This document shows positions 53,086 to 61,720 of a stretch of 64,000 nucleotides of DNA, piece after piece. The stretch comes from Pseudarthrobacter sp. NamE2 (GTDB taxonomy: Bacteria > Actinomycetota > Actinomycetes > Actinomycetales > Micrococcaceae): contig NZ_VAHN01000012.1 in NCBI RefSeq assembly GCF_005796205.1, forward strand, positions 81,090-145,089, in the 5' to 3' direction. Under the pieces are notes generated by a model. That model was given only the letters and a program-made list of their open reading frames with translations. It ran no database searches and was not told the DNA's origin. Each line of letters begins with the position of its first letter. Position 1 is the stretch's first letter. The translations under genes were made by a program, and so were the position numbers.

Positions 53086-54143
53086 GATGTTCCTTCTTTC
53101 TTGAGGGGTGGTACGACTGCGCCTGACGCGAATTCCTGGCCACTGATGGGGCCCTCAAGAATGGTGTCCAAGCGCACCGGCCTTCCGCCGGCGTCAACGG
53201 AGGCCTGTGCTGCCTCCATCACTGCTGTGGCTTCCAAGGGATAGGTATAGGGAAGAGGCGGCCTGCCTTCGGCTGCTCCATGGAGGAACCGGGCAAGCGT
53301 TTCCACCATCCCTGCTTCTTTTTGCGCCTCACCTATATCGGCCTCGAGGTAGCCCTTCGAGCCGTAGAGAACCACGTGACGGGTGGCCGCTGCTCCCTGC
53401 AACGCATTCACAACGAGCACGCGCCCGTCGTCATAAGTCACGATGATCACCCGTGCCTGTGGTGTGTGCTGCGCCTGGACAGATACGGCGCCCGGGCCCA
53501 GTATTGCCTGCCCAACCTCGACCATGTGTGTTGTGTAGAAGTAGGCATTGTCCAGGTAGGGACCGCTGGCAATACAGGTCTTGATGTCCCCGAGACCGGA
53601 AGCCTGAGCGGTCAGGCTTAGGACCGAGGGCGACCATTTCCAGGGTGAGGATGTAAAGACAACAGAGCCACTCCTCTCGGCCAGGCTGAGGAGTTCTCTG
53701 GCCTCCTGGGTGCTTTCCGTGAAGGGCTTGTCCACAAACACGGGCAAGCCTGCCTCCACGAAGGGGCGGGCCAGTGCTGCATGGTCCTTGCCGTGCCAGG
53801 TGCAAACCAGGACCCCGTCAACCAGGCCGAGCATCGCCTCAGGACTGGCCGCTACGTGGTGCACACCTGTTTGGGCGGCCCATTGTTTGACCGTCGCGGT
53901 GTCCGGACCCCACCATGAGGTGACCTTCGCATCCCGGAAGGCGCTGTCGGCGAGAATTTGGTCAGCCGAGGGCAGTTCGGGATCCCAGGCCCCCTCGCAC
54001 CTGAACTGCGGCGGTGCCATTCCTCCGACGGCCGCCGAATGGTCCACTTTGGCTTTGGGAAAAGCCGGCCCTGGGTGCGCGTTGAGTATCGATGCGTACT
54101 CAAGAGCGTGGAGCAGATCGCTTCCGATCATTCCTAACTGCAC
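53082..54143 (-). CDS. Gfo/Idh/MocA-family oxidoreductase, first gene of the operon
   Basis: The 353-residue protein has an N-terminal Rossmann domain whose glycine motif is unusual (QLGMIGSDLLHALEYA). The catalytic-site motif is PVFVDKPFTES, in the usual EKP position, and the long C-terminal half carries a KGYLEADIG strand. Members oxidise or epimerise sugars and inositols with NAD(P). It is the promoter-proximal gene and overlaps the transporter lipoprotein gene. A second Gfo/Idh gene diverges from it. Confidence 0.82.
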   Translation of the reverse strand: MQLGMIGSDLLHALEYASILNAHPGPAFPKAKVDHSAAVGGMAPPQFRCEGAWDPELPSADQILADSAFRDAKVTSWWGPDTATVKQWAAQTGVHHVAASPEAMLGLVDGVLVCTWHGKDHAALARPFVEAGLPVFVDKPFTESTQEARELLSLAERSGSVVFTSSPWKWSPSVLSLTAQASGLGDIKTCIASGPYLDNAYFYTTHMVEVGQAILGPGAVSVQAQHTPQARVIIVTYDDGRVLVVNALQGAAATRHVVLYGSKGYLEADIGEAQKEAGMVETLARFLHGAAEGRPPLPYTYPLEATAVMEAAQASVDAGGRPVRLDTILEGPISGQEFASGAVVPPLKKEGTS

Positions 54144-54202
54144 TGCGACCCCCTTTGGTCACGGCCGTACTTTTCCGCCGGCTGCACTGCTTTGCCCGCT
54201 TT

Positions 54203-54261
54203 ATTAGTCAGACTAATCCTCAGTGAAAGAGAGGTCAAGGACCGGTTTTAGTCTGACAAAC
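54203..54261. promoter_or_regulatory. Two palindromic operators in the divergent promoter
   Basis: ATTAGTCAGACTAAT at 54203-54217 is a perfect 7-bp inverted repeat with one central base. TTTAGTCTGACAAAC at 54247-54261 is a weaker copy. Their centres are 44 bases apart. They lie between the two divergent Gfo/Idh genes, and the form (AGTC-N-GACT) fits a GntR-superfamily dimer. The HutC-type regulator at 49580-50407 is the natural candidate. Confidence 0.78.
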
Positions 54262-54334
54262 TCTTTTGCATTGGTTCGCCCTGCGGTACCGTTATCGCAT
54301 CTCTTCAATGGCGAAAAGCGGAAAGGCGGAGGCT

Positions 54335-55414
54335 ATGGCAGCCAACGATCAACCGGTACGCGTCGCGCTCGTAGGGGCAGGCGAAATCGCTGAAGTGGCT
54401 CATCTGCCGGCCTGGTCGGCTGCAGGGGACGCCAGAGTCGATGTGCTGGTGGACCCCAACCAGGAACGTGCCCAACGGATCGCCGCAGAGTTCGGCATCC
54501 CCAACTGCGCGGTGGACTTCGAGGAACTTCTTCAGTCAGGCGATGTTGATGCAGTAGACATCTGCACCCCGCCGCATCTGCACGCCCCCATGGTCCTCAA
54601 CGCCCTGGATGCCGGTCTGCACGTGCTGGTGGAAAAGCCAATGGCAACAAACCTGCTTGACGGTGAAGCCATAGCACGGGCGGCACGGGCCAGCGGCAAA
54701 ACTGTGATGATCGCGGAAAATTGGCTGTTTTCGAGCGCGCGCCGGGAGGCTGAGGAGATTATTCGCAAGCATGCCCTCGGGCAGCCGTTCCTCGTGAAGG
54801 CCAGGCACGAAAGCTCACTCTACGTGGCGTCAACAGGCGGTGCGCCCGCCTGGACTTTTTCACCGGATACTGCCGGAGGCGGGTACCTCATGCAGGCCGG
54901 AATCCACACCGTAGCGCTGATCGAGGCCATGGTGGGGCCCTTTCAGGAAGTCTCGGGTTACACCAGTGCCGGAAACACCCCACCGGATGGTTTTTTGGAA
55001 AGTACGGCGGTGCTGACCGCACTGTTCGAATCCGGGGCGCTTGGATCACTGGCTTTCACCGCCCGGTCACAGCATCTGGGACCGCGGCGCCTTGGACTGG
55101 AGCTGTTCTTTGACAAAGGTTCGCTTGAACTGGATGTGTGGACTGGCCGCGTCAGTTACACAGTCGAGGGGAGACAGACGACCGTTGAGGATGCAAACAG
55201 TTCAATGGGCTTCGCGGAGGAAATCAGCCACTTTGTTCACTGCCTGAGGACTGGATCCGAACCGGAGACAAGCCCGGCCCGTCTGCTCAGCAGCTTGAAA
55301 ACCGTATTTGCGGCCTACGAGTCCGCAAGGACCGGCAACTCGGTCCGCCCCTCCAATGTGGCCTCAACTCCTGCTCCTGCTGGAGCGAAAGAGGTGGATG
55401 CCAGTGGCGACTGA
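54335..55414 (+). CDS. Second Gfo/Idh/MocA-family oxidoreductase
   Basis: From the ATG at 54335, with AAAGGCGGAGG just before, the product has 359 residues; the ATG at 54308 would add nine. The Rossmann motif is VALVGAGEIAEVAHLPAW and the catalytic lysine is in VLVEKPMATN. The C-terminal part includes GGGYLMQAGIHTVALIEAMV with a likely catalytic histidine. It forms a two-gene unit with the MBL-fold gene that it overlaps by 17 bases. Two such dehydrogenases in one cluster suggest oxidation and later re-reduction of a sugar carbon. Confidence 0.86.
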   Translation: MAANDQPVRVALVGAGEIAEVAHLPAWSAAGDARVDVLVDPNQERAQRIAAEFGIPNCAVDFEELLQSGDVDAVDICTPPHLHAPMVLNALDAGLHVLVEKPMATNLLDGEAIARAARASGKTVMIAENWLFSSARREAEEIIRKHALGQPFLVKARHESSLYVASTGGAPAWTFSPDTAGGGYLMQAGIHTVALIEAMVGPFQEVSGYTSAGNTPPDGFLESTAVLTALFESGALGSLAFTARSQHLGPRRLGLELFFDKGSLELDVWTGRVSYTVEGRQTTVEDANSSMGFAEEISHFVHCLRTGSEPETSPARLLSSLKTVFAAYESARTGNSVRPSNVASTPAPAGAKEVDASGD

Positions 55415-56309
55415 CCAACCGCACGGACCGTTGCTTGCCGAATACCTCAAAGGCGAACAGCTGGCCCGCGGACGGCTTGCCCGGCCCACCACAGGCCAAG
55501 CCCAGCTCGAACGGCTGCCGCTTCGCTGCTGGTTGAGCGGGACGGGAACTCCCGCAGTGGTTGATGGCCGCTATGGCCCCTCCACCGTGCTGTCCATCGG
55601 CGAGGACCTGGTCATGGTTGATACCGGCAATGGCTGCGCCTACCAGCTGTTCCGGCTCGGCAGGCGCCCCGAAGAAGTTACGCACGTACTCATCACCCAC
55701 AACCATGTGGACCACAACGCTGATCTAGGCTTCCTGATTCTGGCGCCATGGATCCATCGAACGCAGGAAAAACCGCCCACTGTCATCGGTCCCCCCGGCA
55801 CGCTCGAATACGTGAACCGGATCTTCGCCGCTCACGACTACGACATCCGGGCCAGGCTTCCGCATGGATATGATCCTGAAGGGCTGAGCGTGCCGGTCAT
55901 CGAGGTTGATGACGGCCTTACCTTGAATTTTTCGGGGTGGCAGGTGTCAGCTGTGAAGGTAGAGCATTCTCCTGTCGAGGACGCCTTTGGGTACGTGTTC
56001 CGAACCGCTGCCCACGCTGTTGCCATATCCGGTGATACCCGGCCCTCTGACAGTCTGATTGCGGCGGCGCAGGGCGTGGACGTGCTGATCCACGAAGCGC
56101 TTTTCCCCGGCTACGGGATTCCGGATTATCACACGTCCGTCCATGACGTGGGCCGCGTCGCCAAGGCCGCCAACGCAGCCCTCCTGGTACTGACGCACCT
56201 CATCCCGGGCCACTTGCCGGAGGAGAAGTGGCGTGACATTGTCCAGCGGAGTTTCCAGGGGGACCTTATTGTGGGAACTGACCTGCTGCAGGTCTGCGAC
56301 CTGTCCTGA
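55398..56309 (+). CDS. MBL-fold metal-dependent hydrolase
   Basis: The ATG at 55398 follows GAAAGAGGTGG. The 303-residue product has a metallo-beta-lactamase core: LITHNHVDHNAD (HxHxDH), SGDTRPSD with the bridging aspartate, and the final histidine in LVLTHLIPGH. The layout is near RNase Z/ArsA-type and lactonase-type MBL enzymes (LSGTGTPAVV, STVLSIGEDLVMVDTGNG). In this setting a lactone or ester hydrolase is likelier than RNA processing. It is the last gene of the plus-strand unit. Confidence 0.83.
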   Translation: MPVATDQPHGPLLAEYLKGEQLARGRLARPTTGQAQLERLPLRCWLSGTGTPAVVDGRYGPSTVLSIGEDLVMVDTGNGCAYQLFRLGRRPEEVTHVLITHNHVDHNADLGFLILAPWIHRTQEKPPTVIGPPGTLEYVNRIFAAHDYDIRARLPHGYDPEGLSVPVIEVDDGLTLNFSGWQVSAVKVEHSPVEDAFGYVFRTAAHAVAISGDTRPSDSLIAAAQGVDVLIHEALFPGYGIPDYHTSVHDVGRVAKAANAALLVLTHLIPGHLPEEKWRDIVQRSFQGDLIVGTDLLQVCDLS

Positions 56310-56414
56310 CTTTTGCCGCCGCCCCGGCGCTGAAGCCAACGTGCATTCGGGAAAGACTGGACGGTGCCGCCGTATGCGCGGCTTCCAGTTGGGCGTCCAA
56401 CCCTAGAATGAGGC

Positions 56415-57128
56415 ATGGACTTCGCGGGTACGCTGTGGACGGTACTGGGGGTCGGGCTGATCCTGCTGATGCTCGCAGACGTTTTCTACACCCTTCTCTA
56501 CCCACACGGTTCCGGTCCCGCGGGGCAGGCCGTCATGCGTGGATTTTGGCTCCTGTCCAAAAGCTGCGGGGCCGGGGATCCTCCATTGCAGCACCGCTGG
56601 CCATGGCCACTGTTATTGCGGTCTGGGCAAGTTTGGCCGTCATCGGATGGGCCCTGCTCTACCTGCCCCACCTGCCCGACGGGTTCGTTTATGGAGCTGG
56701 CGTTCCCCTGCGGGGGGATTTCGCCGAAGCGGTCTACGTCTCGATGGTCAGCCTTTCAACTGTTGGCTTTGTGAGATCGTGGCCGCCGATCCGCTGCTCA
56801 GGCTGGTATCTGCGCTCCAGGCCGTCACCGGTCTCGGGCTGCTGACTGCTACGGTCTCATGGATCCTGCAGACCTACCCTGCCCTGAACCGGCGCCGGGC
56901 ACTTGCCCATCAGCTGAACCTGTTCGGGAAGCCGCGGGCCCCGAGGGCGTTGCCGCGCTGGACCCGGGCCACGCAGCCGGACTGCTGGAGTCGCTGGCGA
57001 GCAACGTGGCGGCATCACCGGCATCGGGCGGGGGGACCTGGCACGTGATGCACTTTCACCTCAGCCCGAATGAAGCGGGCAACACAGTTTGTTCCTCGGC
57101 GCCCGTGTGGTCAAGGACAGCACGCTGA
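56415..57128 (+). pseudogene. Two-TM potassium channel broken by frameshifts
   Basis: Three reading frames have to be joined. Frame one gives MDFAGTLWTVLGVGLILLML and DVFYTLLYPHGSGPAG. A shift near 56560 leads to AAPLAMATVIAVWASLAVIG, HLPDGFVYGAGV and YVSMVSLSTVGF. A one-base G deletion in the selectivity filter (56768-56775, TTTGTGAGATC for TTTGGTGAGATC) leads to EIVAADPLLRLVSALQAVTG and WILQTYPALNRRRALA. A further shift gives LLESLASNVAASPA. An intact version would be a pore protein with a GFGEI-like filter. The end is approximate. Confidence 0.8.
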
Positions 57129-57153
57129 TGCAATTGTGCTGGGCCTGCAGCGC

Positions 57154-58032
57154 TTATTCGCAGGCCACCCCGTCAGAGTCCCCGTCCAGCCCTGAGCGGT
57201 AGCCCGGCGAACCCGCGTACAGCGGCGCCGCGCCGGCAGCCACCACCTCGGTGCAGTTGGCGTAGTAAATTGCAGCCTGGGCGGCAGGCTCCACGGCAGC
57301 CGGCGCCAACTGGCCGGGGCAACCGGCGAGGATGCCGGCAATCGCGTCGTGCTCGGCCTGCGTCACCCACAGGCTGTACCGCGCCTTCACCGAAACCTGG
57401 CGGGCGACGTACTCGCAGCGGAACCCCTTGTTGGGCGGCAGCCAGGTGGCGGCGTCGCCGTCGCCCTTTTGCTGATTGGTGGGGCCATCGGTGGCCTGAA
57501 GGTTCAGCGGGTCATTCGCGAACGCTGTCCGCTGCTCCGTGGTCAGCTGCTGGGCGCCCTTCTGCCACGCGTCGCTGAGCGCCACCACGTGGTCAATCTG
57601 CACGGCGCTGCTGGTGGTTGTCCCGCGCAGGAAGTTGATGATGGTCGACGTGTAGGGGTCCGCCAGGATCCCGGACTTGACCGTGCACGGAACGCTGTTG
57701 ACGTAGGTAATATCCGTCAGGTCCCGGTTGAGCATGTCATCACGGGTGTCGCAACCGTTCCGGTCAACGTCAGCCCAGGTGGGGCCGAACAGCGAACGCT
57801 CATAGCCCGTCTTGGGCGCCCGGCCCTTAATGGGGAGGCTGGCCAGCAGGTCGGCCGCCTCCATGCCGACGGCAGGTTCCACAACGGCGGAAGTGGAGCC
57901 GTCCGCGGTGTCTGCAACCGCCGGCGCACCAACGGTGAAGAGGGCAAGGAGGGCTGAAAGGACGACGGCGGCTGCCCAGCGGGTGCCGGATGTGGACGGC
58001 GTTGCTCCGGGCAAGGACGTGTTGCTGGACAT
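57154..58032 (-). CDS. Secreted GmrSD/DUF1524 HNH-type nuclease with Excalibur domain
   Basis: From the ATG at 58032 the product has 292 residues. A signal peptide (WAAAVVLSALLALFTVGAPA) precedes the DUF1524-like nuclease with RNGCDTRDDMLNRDL, QIDHVVALSDAWQKGAQ with the catalytic histidine, and LQATDGPTNQQKGDG. The C-terminal calcium-binding Excalibur motif reads YYANCTEVV and DGDSDGVACE. Such proteins are extracellular nucleases for DNA use or competition. The upstream part of the frame to 58230 is not coding-like. Confidence 0.87.
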   Translation of the reverse strand: MSSNTSLPGATPSTSGTRWAAAVVLSALLALFTVGAPAVADTADGSTSAVVEPAVGMEAADLLASLPIKGRAPKTGYERSLFGPTWADVDRNGCDTRDDMLNRDLTDITYVNSVPCTVKSGILADPYTSTIINFLRGTTTSSAVQIDHVVALSDAWQKGAQQLTTEQRTAFANDPLNLQATDGPTNQQKGDGDAATWLPPNKGFRCEYVARQVSVKARYSLWVTQAEHDAIAGILAGCPGQLAPAAVEPAAQAAIYYANCTEVVAAGAAPLYAGSPGYRSGLDGDSDGVACE

Positions 58033-58371
58033 GCTGTTTCCCAGGTGTGTGTGCACGATAGTCGGCTGAGTCAGCCGCGCGGCTGGCTCCGTCGAAGAGC
58101 TTAGCCGCCGCCCCAGGGTGGAAACGCCCGTATCAGCCGAAGCGCGCCAAACCTTTCCGAGTCCTGCGCTGATCCTGGGCTTCATGATGCAACTGGCTGT
58201 GATGATGCTTCCAAGTGTGGCAACACACACGCCGTCCGGCGTTACCGGGAACGGCAGCAGGGGTCCAATTAGCCGCCGCGTCCGGCGTCGGCCTGTTGCT
58301 CGCTTTCACTGCCTCGTAGGCAATGGCGGGACCGCCAACTTCTTCGGGCAATAGCAAGGGCGATTGAAAGA

Positions 58372-58407
58372 AAGCAGGAGGGCGGCGCATTCGCCGCCCT
58401 CCTGCTT
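58372..58407. terminator. Strong 16-bp hairpin
   Basis: AAGCAGGAGGGCGGCG pairs perfectly with CGCCGCCCTCCTGCTT around CATT. On the minus strand a T-rich stretch follows (TTTCAATC). It lies 32 bases beyond the stop of the unknown gene at 58439-58801 and should end the MarR operon. Confidence 0.88.
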
Positions 58408-58438
58408 ATTCAAGACGCTCTGCGGGAAACGGAACCCG

Positions 58439-58801
58439 CTAAAAGCCGTCGATCGAGAAGTATGAACCAGTCGAATCTGCTTCCATGGCAGGCCGCTGGA
58501 GGTAGCTTTCCAGTTCCGGCAGGGTTACTCCTGCCGCAAGCGCCAGGGCAGAGGCACTAACGCTGGCATTCGACGCCGTCCTCAAGGCTGCACACAATTC
58601 CTCCTCGGCCGAGTCCATCTCCCACTGCAGCCGTTCAAGCCTGGCAGACGCGAGGGCAATGTCCCGCAGGGAATCTGCGTGGGGGCCAGTAGCTGACCCT
58701 TTGACGGAAGCCGGTTGGCTGCACGTCGTGGCTGATTGGGAACGTTTCCTGCCGACCCGGGCTGGGCCGTCAAATGGTTCTGCTACGGCGGTCATTGTCA
58801 T
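58439..58801 (-). CDS. Unknown protein downstream of the MarR gene
   Basis: The 120-residue product has a Ser/Pro-rich N-terminal third and a helical middle (SLRDIALASARLERLQWEMD, SAEEELCAALRTASNASVS). A last segment LALAAGVTLPELESYLQRPA looks like a small helix-turn-helix. This suggests a DNA-binding or adaptor protein, but no family is recognised. A MarR-type palindrome lies 42 bases upstream of its ATG, and a strong terminator follows. Confidence 0.6.
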   Translation of the reverse strand: MTMTAVAEPFDGPARVGRKRSQSATTCSQPASVKGSATGPHADSLRDIALASARLERLQWEMDSAEEELCAALRTASNASVSASALALAAGVTLPELESYLQRPAMEADSTGSYFSIDGF

Positions 58802-58842
58802 CCCTGACTAGGCCGGCCAACATTCATCTAGCCAGCCTAGTA

Positions 58843-58857
58843 TTTAGGAATCCTAAA
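58843..58857. promoter_or_regulatory. MarR-type palindromic operator
   Basis: TTTAGGAATCCTAAA is a perfect 7-bp inverted repeat with one central base. It sits between the stop of the MarR gene and the start of the next minus-strand gene, where a MarR dimer would block an internal promoter. The TTAGG half-site is common for this family. Confidence 0.78.
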
Positions 58858-58878
58858 CAATTGTCCACTCCGCCCGGA

Positions 58879-59376
58879 TCACCGGACTCTTTCGATGTCG
58901 TTCATGGCGTCACGCATCCGGGTAATGAACTTCATGACGGCAGACAACTCCTCCTGATCGAGGGAGGCAATAACATCGGCCAGGGGGCGCCGGGCGTGAT
59001 CAAGGGGCCCTGCACCCGCAGCCTCGGCCTGTTTCGTGACCCTGAGAATGACGGCCCTGCGGTCCACGGGGTGGGGCTCGCGGCGAACAGCGCCGCTGCT
59101 GACCAGGCGGTCAACCAGCGCCGTAACTGATGCGGAGCTCAATCCCAAGCGGATGGCCAGTTCCGTGGGCCGCAGCCCTTCACCGGTGGCAGAGGCATCG
59201 CGAAGGTACCGCAGGGCAAGGGCGTCCGTGGCCGCGCGGTCCACCATGGACCTGGTCCGCCGCAGCATTGATGTTTCCGCCGCGCGGAATTCGCTCAGGG
59301 CATTCAGCACGTCACTGGTGGTGATCCGCTCCCGGGTGGCACGGGTTAGGATTTCCGCGCTAACCGATGGTCGCAT
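58879..59376 (-). CDS. MarR-family transcriptional regulator
   Basis: The 165-residue protein has the MarR winged helix: LRPTELAIRLGLSSASVTALVDRLVSSGAVRR in outline, with the wing HPVDRRAVILRVT carrying the conserved DRR. Flanking helices form the dimer. It precedes an unknown gene on the same strand with the palindrome at 58843 in between. It probably represses that gene in response to a small phenolic or oxidant ligand, as is usual for the family; the ligand is unknown. Confidence 0.87.
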   Translation of the reverse strand: MRPSVSAEILTRATRERITTSDVLNALSEFRAAETSMLRRTRSMVDRAATDALALRYLRDASATGEGLRPTELAIRLGLSSASVTALVDRLVSSGAVRREPHPVDRRAVILRVTKQAEAAGAGPLDHARRPLADVIASLDQEELSAVMKFITRMRDAMNDIERVR

Positions 59377-59520
59377 GTCCTTTTTGCCTCGACAGGCTAC
59401 TTACACGATTCCCTAGCAAACAGTGGTAAGGCAATTTCGGTGCGGCGGCACGCAGGGCGGTTTGTGCCTGGACTGCAGGGCCTTGGCCCGCCTGTCATCC
59501 CTATTAGGTACCCTCAGTCC

Positions 59521-60831
59521 ATGGACGCCAACACCCTGGCCAACTTCCTGCTGGTCCTCTTCTTCGTGCTGCTGGGCGGGGTGTTCGCCGGGACGGAAAT
59601 GGCGCTGGTCTCGCTCCGCGAAAGCCAGGTCCGGCGGATGGAAAAGTCCGGCAAACGCGGCGCCCGCATCGCCGCGCTGGCCGGGAATCCGAACCGGTTC
59701 CTCTCCACCGTCCAGATCGGCGTCACCCTCTCAGGCTTCTTCTCCGCCGCCTACGGCGCCTCCACCATCGCGCCCGACGTCGAGCCGCTCCTCGAAGGCC
59801 TCGGCCTCGGAGCTGCCGCCGAACCCGTCGCCTTCATCGGGATGACCGTGCTGGTGGCCTACCTGTCCCTGGTGCTCGGCGAACTGGTGCCCAAGCGACT
59901 GGCCATGCAAAGCGCCGTCGGCTTCACCAAAGTCCTGGCCCCTCCCCTGCACGTCCTCTCCGACATCATGCGCCCCGCCGTCTGGGTGCTGTCCGTCTCC
60001 ACGGACGCCGTGGTCCGGCTCTTCGGCGGTGACCCGAAAGCCAAGCAGGAAAGCGTCAGCTCCGAGGAACTGTGGGATATGGTCTCGCAGAGCGAGGAGC
60101 TGGAGGAACACAGCCGCAACATCCTCGCCGACGTCTTCGGCGCCGGCGAGCGCTCCCTCCAAGAGGTGATGCGGCCCCGCACCGAGGTCACCTTCCTTAG
60201 CGGCGACCTGACCATCGCCGAGGCGCGCAGGCAGGTGCGCGACGGCCCCTACTCCCGCTATCCCATCATCGGCAAAACTCCCGACGGCGTCCTTGGCTTC
60301 ATCCACGTACGTGACCTCATGCCCCGGGACGGAAAGGCGGAGTACGACGGCGGCCGGGTGCGGGATATCGCCCGGGAGATCCTTCCGCTGCCGGGCACCA
60401 ACAGGGTGCTGCCGTCGCTGACCCGGATGCGCCGGACGGGCCAGCAGATCGCGCTGGTGGTGGACGAATACGGCGGCACGGACGGGATCGTCACCCTCGA
60501 GGACCTGGTGGAGGAACTCGTGGGCGAGATCTACGACGAATACGATACCGGTGCAGACCCCGAGGACCGCACCACCAAAGCGGACGGTTCGCTTGATGTG
60601 GACGGGGCACTGATCCTGCAGGAGTTCGGATCCGTGTCCGGGATCGAGCTGCCGGACGGGCACTACGAGACGGTGGCGGGATTTGTCATCGACCGGCTGG
60701 GCCGGCTGCCGCGGCTTGGCGACAAGGTGGAGGTGGACGGCCCCGCTTTGACCGTGACGGGGATGGACCGGCTGCGGGTTTCACGGATCCGGGTGACGCC
60801 GGTGAGCCCGGAACAGCACGCCGCATCCTGA
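59521..60831 (+). CDS. CNNM/CorC-family (hemolysin C-like) membrane protein
   Basis: From the ATG at 59521 the product has 436 residues. The DUF21 transmembrane domain (LLVLFFVLLGGVFAGTEMAL; GVTLSGFFSAAYGAS; LGELVPKRLAMQ) is followed by a CBS pair (EVMRPRTEVTFLSGDLTIAE to YPIIGKTPDGVLGFIHV) and a C-terminal CorC_HlyC domain. The family moves or senses Mg and Co ions. The upstream part of the frame from 59440 is not conserved-looking. It stands alone. Confidence 0.88.
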   Translation: MDANTLANFLLVLFFVLLGGVFAGTEMALVSLRESQVRRMEKSGKRGARIAALAGNPNRFLSTVQIGVTLSGFFSAAYGASTIAPDVEPLLEGLGLGAAAEPVAFIGMTVLVAYLSLVLGELVPKRLAMQSAVGFTKVLAPPLHVLSDIMRPAVWVLSVSTDAVVRLFGGDPKAKQESVSSEELWDMVSQSEELEEHSRNILADVFGAGERSLQEVMRPRTEVTFLSGDLTIAEARRQVRDGPYSRYPIIGKTPDGVLGFIHVRDLMPRDGKAEYDGGRVRDIAREILPLPGTNRVLPSLTRMRRTGQQIALVVDEYGGTDGIVTLEDLVEELVGEIYDEYDTGADPEDRTTKADGSLDVDGALILQEFGSVSGIELPDGHYETVAGFVIDRLGRLPRLGDKVEVDGPALTVTGMDRLRVSRIRVTPVSPEQHAAS

Positions 60832-60950
60832 CGTTCACTGGTGTGAGCAAACGGGTTGTCATCCCGGTTGTAGGTCCTGGCTGCGATCGTGGCGGCTTTT
60901 GGCCTGCACCTGTTCCAGCCCTGGCGGATCTTCAGCAGCTCCACGGTCCC

Positions 60951-61451
60951 CTACCGGCCCAACCCCTTCGCGTAGGCGGCCTGGCCCACGTGCTGCAGGC
61001 AGTCCGCGATGGTGCTGACCAGCCTGACGCCGAGGGTGACCGGCGGATCCCAGCGCCGGTCCACCACACGGTCCAGGTCCTCATCCGTCAGGCTTTCGAG
61101 AAAGCCCGCGGTCTGCCAGTGCACGGCGTCGTAGTACTCCAACAGCAGGTCCGGCTCGGCCTGTACGGCGTCCACCTGCTTGGTTGAGTGTCCGTAGCCG
61201 GTATCCCGCTCGGCGAGCGGCAGCCTGAACCGGTCCTGAAACCCCTGACCGGTCCAGACCTGCTCCAATCCTGCGGCGTCGGCCACCTGCGCGTCCTCCA
61301 CCCTGCCCAAGTGCCAGATGAGCCACGCGATCGAGTTTCCGGTACCCGCAGGCCGTTTGGTGAGTGCACCGCCGTCGAGCCCTTCCAGCGTGGCCTCCAC
61401 CTCCTCACGGATCCGTGCGAAGGCATCCAGCAGCAGCTCACTTGTTTTCAT
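60951..61451 (-). CDS. DinB/DUF664-family protein
   Basis: From the ATG at 61451 the product has 166 residues in a four-helix bundle. The metal-ligand histidines are visible in IAWLIWHLGRVEDAQV, EYYDAVHWQT and ADCLQHVGQAAYAKGL. Actinobacterial members are often mycothiol-dependent transferases. The 22-residue upstream extension is Pro/Gly-rich and unlikely. It lies alone, convergent with the CNNM gene. Confidence 0.85.
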   Translation of the reverse strand: MKTSELLLDAFARIREEVEATLEGLDGGALTKRPAGTGNSIAWLIWHLGRVEDAQVADAAGLEQVWTGQGFQDRFRLPLAERDTGYGHSTKQVDAVQAEPDLLLEYYDAVHWQTAGFLESLTDEDLDRVVDRRWDPPVTLGVRLVSTIADCLQHVGQAAYAKGLGR

Positions 61452-61720
61452 GCAGTCGCTTCTCCTCGTTCGATCGTGTCCAGGTCCCGGACCGGCGGAT
61501 TCGGTGGCGGGGGCCATGCAAGCACTCTTCCATGCCGGGGGCAGGAGCCGACAACAGCTCGCTCTCCCCTATTTCTCTCCGGCGAAAGAAAGGGGGAGAT
61601 CCTCCGTTGACTGCGATTTCCCGCGGACGTGCAATTAATGTGGCTCCAGCAGCAGCCGAAGCCACAACCACCGAGGCGGCCTCCCGCTTCCGTTAGGCTG
61701 CCTGAATATTGGAGGTCATC

